From Paraburkholderia azotifigens (GTDB taxonomy: Bacteria > Pseudomonadota > Gammaproteobacteria > Burkholderiales > Burkholderiaceae), in NCBI RefSeq assembly GCF_007995085.1, contig NZ_VOQS01000003.1:1116001-1180000 (forward strand): a stretch of 64,000 nucleotides of DNA, given 5' to 3'. Of this stretch, positions 1-8,217 are shown piece by piece. Position 1 is the first letter of the stretch; each line of letters opens with the position of its first letter. The notes below the pieces were generated by a model. That model saw only the letters and a list, made by a program, of their open reading frames with translations, searched no databases and was not told the origin of the DNA. Made by a program: the position numbers and the translations under genes.

Positions 1-1313
1 CCCGCAAGCAACGCACATACGGCACGCGGCAAGCGCAGATCGAGCAGCATGCGTGCGACGGCGTCATCGCCGTTCAACGCAGCGAGCCAGCGCGAAGGAT
101 CGAGTGTCGTCGGGCCGAATGTGCCCGCGACGCAGATCGACACGACAGCCACTGCGGCGACGATCAACGCAACACCGAATGGCGAAAGCCCCGCAATCCA
201 GGCGGTAAAACGGCTGCGTGCCGTTTGTGCGGCTGCGTCCGAAGTGTGTGCGAGCGCCGACGTCCACGCGCCTCCGTGGCGGATCATCGCGAGCATCAAA
301 GGCGCACCGACGACGGCAATCGCGACGCCTGTCGAGAGCGTGCCATCGAGATCGAGCGCGAGCACCATGCTGTCGGTCGCCAGCACGAGCAACGCGCCGA
401 CCAGCGCGGACAGCGGCGCAAGCGCGGCAAGACGCGTCGAGTGCGAACCGCGCAGATGGCGCAGCAGATTCGGCGCGATCAGCCCTACGTACGACATCGG
501 CCCCGCGATACTCACGGCCACGCTCGCAAAGCCGACGGCGACCAGCAACGCATAAAAGCGCGCCGCATCCACGCGCACGCCCACAGCCAGCGCGGCATCA
601 TCGCCGAGTGAAACGGGATCGAGCGGACGCACGACGAAGGGCAGCGCCGCGAGCGGCAGCATCAGCCAGAGCACGGCTGTCAGCAGCCCGTGCGCGCCAG
701 GTTGATAGAGACTGCCGCTCGCCCACAACGCGACGCCCGCGATGCTCTGCTCGAAGAACGCGAGTGTGAGCGTCGAGACGGCAGAAAACAGCAGCATGCA
801 GACGCTGCCCGCGAGCACCATGCGCAATGGCGTTGCGCGCCAGCCTCCCGCCGCTGCCGCGACGCACGCCGAGGCAAGCAGACCGCAGCCGAACAGCAAC
901 GGCACCGACGCCGTGCCCGCCAGCGCGGGAATCAGCATCGCGGCAAGCAGGCCGAGCTGCGCGCCGCCCGTGATGCCCAGCAGGTCCGGCGAAGCAAGCG
1001 GATTGCGCGTCAGCGCCTGAAACAACGCGCCCGCTATACCAAGGCACGCGCCCGCGACGATCGCTGCCAGCACGCGCGGCACGTGCAGATTGAAAAGCAG
1101 CACCTGCGCGAGCGCATTGTCGTCGCTGACGTGCGCTGCATTCGACGTTGCAGCGTGCAGCAACATCGTCAGATCGGGCGCGATGCGCAGCGCCGCGACA
1201 ATGACGAGCAATGCGGTCAGCGACACCGCGAGCACGCCGACGCGGCCTCGCTGTGCGTCGCGCCAGCGCGGCTCGGCGCGCTGCATCCGCTTTCGTGCGG
1301 CAAGCGTGGTCAT
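1..1313 (-). CDS. orbD: Siderophore ABC transporter permease, double-length FecCD/FhuB type (partial)
   Basis: Inner-membrane permease for ferric-siderophore uptake; the window edge cuts the C-terminus. About 437 codons are visible. Reading the minus strand gives a hydrophobic FecCD module with the family motifs LPRVLAAIVAGACLGIAGA-like, LTRNPLASPDLLGI and GPMSYVGLIAPNLLR. After GAPLMLAMIR a second FecCD module begins (RLPRAVCALLAG). This is therefore the fused FhuB-type arrangement of two permease units in one chain. The ATG overlaps the stop of the ATPase gene as ATGA, so the two are translationally coupled. Position after the ATPase matches orbD in ornibactin-type loci. The substrate is inferred from this gene order. 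Confidence 0.85.
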   Translation of the reverse strand, partial: MTTLAARKRMQRAEPRWRDAQRGRVGVLAVSLTALLVIVAALRIAPDLTMLLHAATSNAAHVSDDNALAQVLLFNLHVPRVLAAIVAGACLGIAGALFQALTRNPLASPDLLGITGGAQLGLLAAMLIPALAGTASVPLLFGCGLLASACVAAAAGGWRATPLRMVLAGSVCMLLFSAVSTLTLAFFEQSIAGVALWASGSLYQPGAHGLLTAVLWLMLPLAALPFVVRPLDPVSLGDDAALAVGVRVDAARFYALLVAVGFASVAVSIAGPMSYVGLIAPNLLRHLRGSHSTRLAALAPLSALVGALLVLATDSMVLALDLDGTLSTGVAIAVVGAPLMLAMIRHGGAWTSALAHTSDAAAQTARSRFTAWIAGLSPFGVALIVAAVAVVSICVAGTFGPTTLDPSRWLAALNGDDAVARMLLDLRLPRAVCALLA

Positions 1314-2155
1314 GCGGCGAGGTTCCTGTCGTCTGCGGACGCGCTGATCGCTTCGTCGCTCCCGGGATGCGCGGGCACGCACATCGGCGCGCCCGTCTGC
1401 GGATGCGCGATGCGCAGCATCGGCACGTCGAAGGTCGCTTCGAGATGCTGCGGGTCCATGATCGCGTCGGGCGTGCCCTGCGCGACGATGCGGCCGCCGC
1501 GCATCAACACGATTTCGTCGCTGTATGCGGCGGCCTGATTCAGATCGTGCAGCACCCAGACGATGGTCAGACCGCGCTCGCGATTGAGCCGGCGCAGTTC
1601 GCCGAGAATGTCGAGCTGATGATGAATGTCGAGATACGTGGTCGGCTCATCGAGCAGCACGATGGGCGCGCGTTGCGCGAGCGCCATTGCGATCCACGCA
1701 CGTTGCCGCTCGCCACCGGACAGCGCGGCGACGTCGCGTGCGGCATCGTCGGCAATACCGCTTGCGGCGAGCGCATCGTCGATCGCCGCGTGGTCCTCTT
1801 TCGACAAGCCGCGCATCCAGCCGCCGTGCGCGTAGCGTCCGTAAGCAACCAGTTCGCGCACGGAGAGACCGGCGGGAATCTGGTTGAACTGCGAGAGCAT
1901 CGTCAGCGTGCGCGCAAGATCGCGCCGCCGATATGACACGAGCGGTTTGCCCGCCACCGTCACTTCGCCCGCAAGCGGCGGTTGCAAACCGGCGAGCGTG
2001 CGCAGCAGCGTGCTCTTGCCGCATCCGTTCGGCCCGCACAATGCGGTCACGCGATTCGCGCGGACATCGATGTCGAGCGAATCGATCACGACGTGATCGC
2101 GATACCCCACCGTCAGCGAGCGCGCCGACAGCGCCATGTTCGAACTGCTCTTCAT
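1310..2155 (-). CDS. orbC: Siderophore ABC transporter ATP-binding protein (FecE/FhuC type)
   Basis: ATPase that powers ferric-siderophore import through the adjoining permease. The 281-residue protein shows Walker A GPNGCGKST (residues 41-49), the ABC signature LSGGERQR near residue 145 and Walker B IVLLDEPT near residue 170, with the switch His in WVLHDLNQAA. Length fits the FecE/FhuC family. It lies 2 bp after the TauD-like gene and overlaps the permease start by 4 bp, so it sits inside the operon. Order and neighbours match orbC of ornibactin or its malleobactin counterpart; the assignment to that siderophore is inference from synteny. Confidence 0.9.
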   Translation of the reverse strand: MKSSSNMALSARSLTVGYRDHVVIDSLDIDVRANRVTALCGPNGCGKSTLLRTLAGLQPPLAGEVTVAGKPLVSYRRRDLARTLTMLSQFNQIPAGLSVRELVAYGRYAHGGWMRGLSKEDHAAIDDALAASGIADDAARDVAALSGGERQRAWIAMALAQRAPIVLLDEPTTYLDIHHQLDILGELRRLNRERGLTIVWVLHDLNQAAAYSDEIVLMRGGRIVAQGTPDAIMDPQHLEATFDVPMLRIAHPQTGAPMCVPAHPGSDEAISASADDRNLAA

Positions 2156-2157
2156 CG

Positions 2158-3183
2158 TCAGGTGGCGGTCGCGGGTGTCTTCGTCAGTTGCGCATTCGCC
2201 GGCGCGCTATAGCTTTCCGCCATCGCGACGACGACCTTGCGCGGACCTTCGAACGGATCGCGCGCGTGCGCGGTCAGCATGTTGTCGAGCATCAGCACAT
2301 CGCCGCCCGCCCACGGAAACACGATGCGCTGCTGTTCCAGCACGCCGCGAATTTCCGCGAGCGCATCGGCTTCGAGCGCCGCGCCATCGCCGTAGTAGAC
2401 ATTGCGCGGCACGTTTTCGATTCCCACTGCATCGACGAGTGCTTCCTGCATGTCTTCATCGAGCGCGGACAGATGGAACAGATGCGCCTGGTTGAACCAC
2501 ACGCGATCGCCCGTGCGCGGATGCACCGCAACCGCCTGGCAAAGTTCGCGCGTGCGCAGCAGCATGTCGCCGTCGTCGCCTTCGCGCCATTCGCATTCGA
2601 TGCCGCGCGCCGCGCACATCGCATCGACGGCCCGTGGATCGTCGGTGCCGAACGCCTGTTGCCACGGCAGATCGAGCCCCTGTCCGAAGTTGCGCACGTA
2701 CAGCAGTTCGCGCCGCGCGAAGCGTTCGATCAATGCGGGATCGAGCGCGCGGTAAATCGCGCGGCTGTCGGCAATCGGCGTCGCGCCACCGGCACGCGCA
2801 GCGAGTGCGCAATGGAACCAGATCCGCAACGGCCATTCGCGCGTGTACGACTGCTCGTTGTGCAGCGGAATCGAGCGATGCGGCGGATATTCGGTCGACG
2901 TGTACACGGCACCTTCGACCTGGCTGCGCGGCGTCGACGCGAATTCATAGCCGATCAAAGGCGAACCGCATGATGCGGCGAATTGCTGGAACGTATCGAT
3001 CGACGGCACGGCGAAGCCCGTGAACAGCACGCCGCCCGCGCGCTCGATGCAGTTGTTCGCGATGTCGCGCAAGAGCGGCGCGGCAGCTTCGAGCGTCAGC
3101 GCGGAGCCGCCACGCGGTGAAACGATAGTCGGCAGGCCGGGCTCGATGCGCAGGTCGTCGAGAGTCGGGAGAGTCGCTGTCAT
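2158..3183 (-). CDS. orbG: TauD/TfdA-family Fe(II)/2-oxoglutarate dioxygenase, SyrP-like hydroxylase of siderophore biosynthesis
   Basis: Probable beta-hydroxylase of an aspartyl residue in the peptide siderophore, giving a hydroxy-carboxylate iron ligand. The 341-residue protein carries the metal motif H108-N-E110 in PLHNEQSYTREWP. SyrP-type amino-acid hydroxylases use this HxE rather than the HxD of TauD itself. The distal His is near residue 306 (TAHARDPFEG) and the 2-oxoglutarate-binding Arg near 315 (GPRKV). The start has a GAGGA ribosome site. It lies between the MbtH-like gene and the transporter ATPase, as in orbG. Substrate is inferred from family and context. Confidence 0.85.
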   Translation of the reverse strand: MTATLPTLDDLRIEPGLPTIVSPRGGSALTLEAAAPLLRDIANNCIERAGGVLFTGFAVPSIDTFQQFAASCGSPLIGYEFASTPRSQVEGAVYTSTEYPPHRSIPLHNEQSYTREWPLRIWFHCALAARAGGATPIADSRAIYRALDPALIERFARRELLYVRNFGQGLDLPWQQAFGTDDPRAVDAMCAARGIECEWREGDDGDMLLRTRELCQAVAVHPRTGDRVWFNQAHLFHLSALDEDMQEALVDAVGIENVPRNVYYGDGAALEADALAEIRGVLEQQRIVFPWAGGDVLMLDNMLTAHARDPFEGPRKVVVAMAESYSAPANAQLTKTPATAT

Positions 3184-3236
3184 GACGTGTCCTCAGTTGC
3201 AGGCCGCACCGGTCACGCACGGCATGCGTTGCGCGC

Positions 3237-3470
3237 TCAGCGCGCGTTCGACGCGGCGTCCATGTGACGGCGCAGGCTCGCGGGACGCATATCCGTCCAC
3301 ACGCTTTCGATATGTTCGAGGCACGCGGCTTTGGGCCCGCGTACGCCGACTTCGCGCCAGCCTGCGGGCACGTCGCGGAACGTCGGCCAGATCGAATACT
3401 GTTCTTCGTCGTTGATGACGACGGTGTATTGAACGTCGTCCTGTGCGTCTTGATGCGTGTTCTGGGTCAT
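3237..3470 (-). CDS. orbH: MbtH-like NRPS accessory protein
   Basis: Small chaperone that binds and activates NRPS adenylation domains. The 77-residue protein has the family core: YTVVINDEEQYSIWP, VPAGWREVG, and CLEHIESVWTDMRP with the conserved Trp residues. Length is typical (about 70 residues). It is the first gene after the sigma factor and lies 77 bp downstream of a TAAA-N17-CGTC promoter-like sequence inside that gene. The NRPS genes it would serve are beyond the left edge of the window. Confidence 0.93.
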   Translation of the reverse strand: MTQNTHQDAQDDVQYTVVINDEEQYSIWPTFRDVPAGWREVGVRGPKAACLEHIESVWTDMRPASLRRHMDAASNAR

Positions 3471-3525
3471 ATCGTGTGTGCTTGCTTATCGGATGAGATG
3501 CAGTTGAACGTTTGCCTTCGCCGGT

Positions 3526-4260
3526 TCACGAGGCCGTCATCTGCTTGACGTTCGACGCGCAGGTTTTTTTACTGCGCCCTGCCGTCTTCGCGTACGCGAC
3601 GTTCTTTGCGCCCGCGTGCATGCACTCCGCGCAATGCTGCGCGGCGTCGCGGACCATGAAGTGCACGAGCGTCTGCGAAACATTCAGGGCGCGCGCCGTT
3701 TCCTGCAGCGTTTCCTCGCGCAGACGCACACGCTCGAATGCACTGCGCGTGCGTTCGGGCAATTGCGCGAGTGCGTCGAAGGCGTGGCGCAACGAGTCGC
3801 GCGTCACGAGCGCGGACTCGGGCGTGGGTTCCGGCGACGGCACATCGAGTCCATCTTCCTCGCACGTGTGCCATGTGTTTTCGAGCGACTGCCGGCGGCA
3901 TGCGTCGATCGATGCGTTGCGCACCATGCGCGCCACGTAAGCCTGCGGCTGACGCACATCGTCCTGATTCGGGAAGCCCGTGAGCTTGATGAACACGTCA
4001 TGCACGACATCCTCGGCGCGGCTCGAACAGCCGACAAACGAACGCGCCAGCTGAATCAGCGAGCGCCGGTTTTCGATCAGCACGTCGAGCAGCAATCCTT
4101 CGCAACCGGAATCGCGACGCGAGCGGACCGCACGCGGTTCGGCGGGCATGCGGGCAGCACGCACGGGCGGCTCGCGATCGATGTCGTCCAGTGCTCCCGG
4201 TGCGAATGCCGCCGGATGACGGTCCATCCGCGCCGCAAAACTCGCCATTGATTCAGCCAT
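3526..4260 (-). CDS. orbS: ECF sigma factor, iron-starvation type (OrbS/MbaS-like)
   Basis: Extracytoplasmic-function sigma factor expected to direct transcription of the siderophore operon. The 244-residue protein has region 2 around residues 60-125 (LIQLARSFVGCSSRAEDVVHD, then YVARMVRNASIDACRR) and region 4 near 170-225 (LAQLPERTRSAFERVRLREE, followed by a helix-turn-helix). A 55-residue N-terminal extension precedes region 2, as in OrbS. No anti-sigma factor or TonB-linked transducer is adjacent, which fits the OrbS/PvdS model of control by Fur rather than surface signalling. The start has a GGAGA site 7 bp upstream. Confidence 0.85.
   Translation of the reverse strand: MAESMASFAARMDRHPAAFAPGALDDIDREPPVRAARMPAEPRAVRSRRDSGCEGLLLDVLIENRRSLIQLARSFVGCSSRAEDVVHDVFIKLTGFPNQDDVRQPQAYVARMVRNASIDACRRQSLENTWHTCEEDGLDVPSPEPTPESALVTRDSLRHAFDALAQLPERTRSAFERVRLREETLQETARALNVSQTLVHFMVRDAAQHCAECMHAGAKNVAYAKTAGRSKKTCASNVKQMTAS
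3547..3571 (-). promoter_or_regulatory. Candidate OrbS/PvdS-type ECF promoter for orbH
   Basis: On the minus strand TAAA (3571-3568) is followed by exactly 17 bases and then CGTC (3550-3547). This is the -35/-10 pattern described for iron-starvation sigma factors of the PvdS/OrbS group. It lies in the 3' end of the sigma-factor gene, 77 bp before the MbtH-like start codon, so the sigma factor would switch on the rest of the operon. Confidence 0.6.
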
Positions 4261-4298
4261 CGACTCGTCTCCATCTTGCTATCGATCAGATGGAAGCG

Positions 4299-4336
4299 AA
4301 TCTAACGTAAACGCGAATCATTCTCAATCAATTCGC
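4299..4336 (-). promoter_or_regulatory. sigma70 promoter overlapped by a Fur-box-like sequence upstream of orbS
   Basis: On the minus strand TTGAGA (4327-4322), a 17-bp gap and TAGATT (4304-4299) form a good sigma70 promoter about 40 bp before the orbS start codon. The -35 region sits in GAATTGATTGAGAATGATTC (4334-4315), which resembles the Fur repeat of GATAAT units. Fur-iron bound here would block the promoter. The Fur call is by eye. Confidence 0.55.
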
Positions 4337-4679
4337 CGTCGATTCTTATTATTTTGGGTGACATTTATGCCTGATGAGTCGCTTTGAGACCGGGCGATGC
4401 AGGCCGCATAGCCTTGCGGGGCTTGAATCCCCGCCGCCAGTAAGTTTCGGACAGCATCCGGGCGCTGCGTAACAGGCACGAAGCCGTCGACGGCCGCCGG
4501 AAAGGACGGTTAGTTGCGCGAGATGCTCCGAGATCCCGACGCCCGCTGCCTTGAGGGGCGCTTCTCGCAGGCGCAGAGAGTGTCTGGTCAAAAGCGAAAT
4601 CGGCCCGCCACAACGCGACGTCGTGCGGGCCGGGATGCGGCACAGGAATACAGTCAACAAGGTGCATTCGATACACCAA
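4324..4679 (-). pseudogene. Broken 4'-phosphopantetheinyl transferase-like gene
   Basis: Reading the minus strand, frame 1 begins VYRMHLVDCIPVPHPGPHDV and ALWRADFAFD, which resembles the N-terminus of Sfp/EntD-type transferases. Reading frame is then lost. A different frame resumes with VDGFVPVTQRPDAVRNLLAA and GIQAPQGYAACIAR, which resembles the C-terminal end of the same family, and stops at 4324 inside the orbS promoter region. The central domain is largely missing. Such an enzyme arms NRPS carrier domains, so its place beside a siderophore operon makes sense. Family call is from sequence memory and could be wrong; the frame break is visible. Confidence 0.45.
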
Positions 4680-4732
4680 CGCTCACGCAGCCCAATGCTG
4701 CCTAAGCGTTGACGAACGAGCGGCGCGATTCT

Positions 4733-6064
4733 TTACTGCCTTGCGCGCTGCGCCGGCACGCCGCGCAGCAACGCAATGCCGCTCATGAACAGCAAGGCGG
4801 TCAGCAGATACAGCGCATCGTCCATGCTGCCCGTCCGCGTCTTGATGATCCCGATCACCCATGGGCTCACGATGCCGCTCGTTATGCCGATGCTGCTGAT
4901 CAGCGCAATGCCGGCCGCAGCCGTCTTGCCCGACAGATAACCGGACGGCACCGTCCAGAAGATTGGCAGCGCGGCGAAGATCAGCACGGCGGCAATCGAA
5001 AGAATGCCGAGCATCGCGGCAAAGCTGCTCAGATGCAGCGTCAGCAGCGAAAGCGCGATGCCGCCGCCGATCGTGCAGGCCGCGAAGTGCTTGCGCCGTT
5101 CGCCGTGACGGTCCGAATGACGCGCAATCAGAATCAGTCCGACCGCGCCGACCGCATTGGGAATCACCGTGTACAGGCTGATCCACAGCACGTCGTGCAC
5201 GCCGAAATCGCGGATCATCAGCGGCATCCAGAAGTTGAGCGTCAACGACGCGCACGTCAGCGAGAAGTAGATGAACGCGAACAGATAGACGCGCGGGTTG
5301 CGCAATGCATCGATGAACGCGCGCGACGAATGCGAACTGGCAGGACGATGTTCCGCATCGCGTTGTGCAAGCAGATGCGTCTTTTCCTGCTGCGTGAGCC
5401 ACTTCGCCTGTTGCGGGCCATCGACGAGCAGGAACAGCGCAAGCACACCGCAAATCAGTGCGGGCGCACCTTCGATCGCGAACATCCATTGCCAGCCGTA
5501 CAGGCCCATCACGCCCGCCATATCGCGCATGATCCAGCCGGAGACGAGACCGCCGAGCACGCCCGCCACCGCGACGCCCGCAAAAAAGATCGACAGGATC
5601 ACGGCGCGCCTTTGCGCCGGATACCAGTACGTCAGGTACAAAACGATGCCCGGAAAGAAGCCCGCTTCGAAGACGCCGAGCATGAAGCGCAGCAGATAGA
5701 AATGCGAAGGTTGCGAGACGAACATCATGCACACGGACGCAGTGCCCCACAGCAGCATGATCCGCGTGAACGTGCGGCGCGCGCCGAAACGCGCGAGCAG
5801 CATGTTGCTCGGCACTTCGCACAGCACGTAGCCGATATAGAAGATGGCTGCGCCAAGTCCGTACATCGCATCGCTGAAACCGAGATCGTGCTTCATCTGC
5901 AACTGCGCGAACCCGATGTTGATGCGATCGAGAAACGAAATGACGTAGCAGAGAAACAGAAACGGCACGATGCGCAGCGTGACCTTGCGATACAACGCGT
6001 TGTCGTCATGTTGCGCGGCGGCAGACCCGTCCGGCTCGTAGGCATGCGTGATTGACTGACTCAT
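4733..6064 (-). CDS. MFS transporter, anion:cation symporter (phthalate/hexuronate-type) family
   Basis: Inner-membrane importer, probably for an organic acid or aromatic acid. The 443-residue protein has about 12 membrane segments. It starts TLRIVPFLFLCYVISFLDRI with the NIGFAQLQM motif typical of the ACS (anion:cation symporter) family. The start chosen (MSQSITH) has GGAGA 7 bp upstream; the open frame runs further but the extra sequence lies in the DUF2783 region and looks non-coding. It is downstream of the FAD monooxygenase/DUF2783 genes on the same strand (110-bp gap) and probably supplies their substrate. Confidence 0.88.
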   Translation of the reverse strand: MSQSITHAYEPDGSAAAQHDDNALYRKVTLRIVPFLFLCYVISFLDRINIGFAQLQMKHDLGFSDAMYGLGAAIFYIGYVLCEVPSNMLLARFGARRTFTRIMLLWGTASVCMMFVSQPSHFYLLRFMLGVFEAGFFPGIVLYLTYWYPAQRRAVILSIFFAGVAVAGVLGGLVSGWIMRDMAGVMGLYGWQWMFAIEGAPALICGVLALFLLVDGPQQAKWLTQQEKTHLLAQRDAEHRPASSHSSRAFIDALRNPRVYLFAFIYFSLTCASLTLNFWMPLMIRDFGVHDVLWISLYTVIPNAVGAVGLILIARHSDRHGERRKHFAACTIGGGIALSLLTLHLSSFAAMLGILSIAAVLIFAALPIFWTVPSGYLSGKTAAAGIALISSIGITSGIVSPWVIGIIKTRTGSMDDALYLLTALLFMSGIALLRGVPAQRARQ

Positions 6065-6174
6065 CAAAGATCTCCAGGCAATGCGGGTCCAACGGACCCA
6101 TGGGGTCCGGCATCTGTTGCGCCGTGTTGTCAGGGAAGACGGCTCGCTTCGTTTAGCGGGCGAGCCGTGAAAGG

Positions 6175-6423
6175 TCAGGCCGCGACGCGCGGAGCGTCGG
6201 CTGTATGTTGCGCGGCGGCTGTGCCGTGTTGATCGACGCCTTCGCGCGCGTATCGGATCGCTTCCATCAATGTCGCGTAATCGCCGATATGATTCGCAAG
6301 CAACAGAATCAGTTGCGCGTTCGCCGCCTGGCTTTGCGCTTCGTCGAAGTCGCGATGCATGTCGATCAGCGCTTCGTAGAAGTCGTCGGGCTGCGTCAGG
6401 TTGAGTTGGGTGATGAGTGCCAC
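6175..6423 (-). CDS. DUF2783 family protein
   Basis: Small protein of unknown function, 82 residues from the GTG start. Its core LNLTQPDDFYEALIDMHR and LILLLANHIGDYATLMEAI matches DUF2783, a family usually found next to FAD-dependent aromatic hydroxylases. GTG at 6423 is preferred because GGAGA lies 5 bp upstream; a TTG 12 bp earlier would overlap that site. It sits 39 bp after the monooxygenase gene, so it is probably co-transcribed and may assist that enzyme. That role is inference. Confidence 0.8.
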   Translation of the reverse strand: MALITQLNLTQPDDFYEALIDMHRDFDEAQSQAANAQLILLLANHIGDYATLMEAIRYAREGVDQHGTAAAQHTADAPRVAA

Positions 6424-6462
6424 GGTCGTCTCCAATGTCTTTATCCGTATGCGCCGCTGCGT

Positions 6463-8175
6463 TCAGGCAATGCCTTCGACACATAGCGCCCGCTTCAGCG
6501 CGGCATCGACACGCGCGGCATCGAGCGTGCGCCAGCGCGCGCACACATGCTGGTCCGGGCGAATCAGATAGAACGTCCCGGGCGTCGCGTCATAACGCGA
6601 CGCAGCCAGTCCCTCCGCATCTTCGAGCACGACGGCATCGCTCAATTCGTGCGCGATCTCGCGCACGCCATGCGGGGTGACGAGGATCAGCTTCAACGGA
6701 ATCGCGCCCGTTTGCAGCGTCTTCAGCGTGCGCTGGGTCGCCGCGTCGATGCTGTTTTTCTCGCAGAACAGAACGACTGTAAACGCGTCGCCGAGTTGCG
6801 CCAGCAGCCACGCGGGCCCGCCGCGCAACGCAACGGGTGCATCGACACACGAAGCGCCGGGCACCATCTTGCCTTCGAAACTGTCGCTATCGGCCGTGTT
6901 GAGCGCCGAGTCGTGCAGCACGGCAGGCACCGAAAGCCGCCCGCTGTTCGCGAGCGAGCGCGCGAACGCATGCTTGCGCGCAAGCTTCAGTACTGCGTCG
7001 CGGAACGTGCGGCTGACGGGCGATTTCGGCGTGATGAAATCGGTGGAGCGCGTCGAGTTGCGGATGTTCTCGTCGGCGGCGTACTCGCGCTCGCTCGCAT
7101 AGGTGTCGAGCAATGCGTCCGGCGCGCGGCCATCCAGCACCATCGCGAGCTTCCACGCGACGTTCTCCGCGTCCTGAAAACCGCTATTGGCGCCGCGCGC
7201 GCCGAACGGCGAAACCAGATGCGCCGCGTCGCCGACGAACAGCACGTTGCCATGCCGGAAGCGCTCCATGCGCAAACACGAGAACGTGTACACGCTCACC
7301 CATTCGAGTTCGAACTTGACGTCCGGCCCGAGCAGCGCGCGCACGCGCGGCAGCACACGTTCCGGCGTTTTCTCCAGTGCAGGGTCCGCGTCCCAGCCGA
7401 GCTGGAAGTCGATACGCCACACATTGTCTGGCTGTCGATGCAGCAACACCGACTGGTTCGGATGAAACGGCGGATCGAACCAGAACCAGCGCTCGCTCGG
7501 AAACTCCGCTTCCATCTTCACATCGGCGATCAGAAAGCGGTCCTTGAAAACACGGCCTTTGCTGTCGAGACCCATCATGTTGCGCACGGGGCTGCGCGAG
7601 CCGTCGGCGGCGACGACATACCGGCCGCACAACGGATATTCGCCTTCCGGTGTTTCGATGGTCAGCGTGACGAATGCATCGGCGGAACCGGGTTCACCGT
7701 GCTGCTGCAAGCCGACCACCTTGCTCTTCCAGCGGATGTCGATATTTGCCAGCGCCTGCGCGCGTTCGAGCAGAAAGCCCTCGACGTAATACTGCTGCAG
7801 ATTGATGAACGCCGGCCGGTGATGTCCCGCTTCCGGCAGCAGATTGAACGTGTACACCAGTTCGTTTTGCAGGAACACCTTGCCGACGTTCCAGCTGATG
7901 CCCTTGTCGACCATACGGTCGCCGCAGCCGAGGCGGTCGAAGATATCGAGCGAACGCTTCGAAAAACAGATTGCACGCGAACCTGTTGCAAGCGAACAAT
8001 CGTCGTCGACGAGCACGACGGACACGCCGTGCTGCGCGAGATCGATTGCCGTCGCGAGACCGACAGGCCCCGCGCCGACCACGATCACAGGATGCCGCGC
8101 CGCGTCAGCCGCTGCATTCTGCTCGGCGCAGCGCCGGTATTCGAACGACAAGGTCTGGTAGTTGATGCTGCTCAT
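6463..8175 (-). CDS. FAD-dependent aromatic-ring monooxygenase (MhpA/PheA-like class A hydroxylase)
   Basis: Flavoprotein hydroxylase, probably acting on a phenolic or aromatic-acid substrate with NAD(P)H and oxygen. The 570-residue chain has the dinucleotide fold GAGPVGLATAIDLAQHG near residue 35, the DG motif VAADGSRSPVRN near 190 and the GD motif VLFVGDAAHLVSPFGARGA near 310. A C-terminal thioredoxin-like part (YLIRPDQHVCARW) resembles the phenol-hydroxylase dimerisation domain. Start MSSINYQ was chosen for GGAGA 7 bp upstream. It lies between the MBL-fold hydrolase and DUF2783 genes. The substrate cannot be read from sequence. Confidence 0.88.
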   Translation of the reverse strand: MSSINYQTLSFEYRRCAEQNAAADAARHPVIVVGAGPVGLATAIDLAQHGVSVVLVDDDCSLATGSRAICFSKRSLDIFDRLGCGDRMVDKGISWNVGKVFLQNELVYTFNLLPEAGHHRPAFINLQQYYVEGFLLERAQALANIDIRWKSKVVGLQQHGEPGSADAFVTLTIETPEGEYPLCGRYVVAADGSRSPVRNMMGLDSKGRVFKDRFLIADVKMEAEFPSERWFWFDPPFHPNQSVLLHRQPDNVWRIDFQLGWDADPALEKTPERVLPRVRALLGPDVKFELEWVSVYTFSCLRMERFRHGNVLFVGDAAHLVSPFGARGANSGFQDAENVAWKLAMVLDGRAPDALLDTYASEREYAADENIRNSTRSTDFITPKSPVSRTFRDAVLKLARKHAFARSLANSGRLSVPAVLHDSALNTADSDSFEGKMVPGASCVDAPVALRGGPAWLLAQLGDAFTVVLFCEKNSIDAATQRTLKTLQTGAIPLKLILVTPHGVREIAHELSDAVVLEDAEGLAASRYDATPGTFYLIRPDQHVCARWRTLDAARVDAALKRALCVEGIA

Positions 8176-8217
8176 TCTGCTGTCTCCATCCATCTGCGCT
8201 GTGTTTGTGCTGCGAGA

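Noticed and set aside
4733..6544. 603-residue version of the MFS transporter frame
   Set aside because: The extra 160 residues are Arg-rich and overlap the DUF2783 gene in another frame; a good ribosome site marks the start at 6064.
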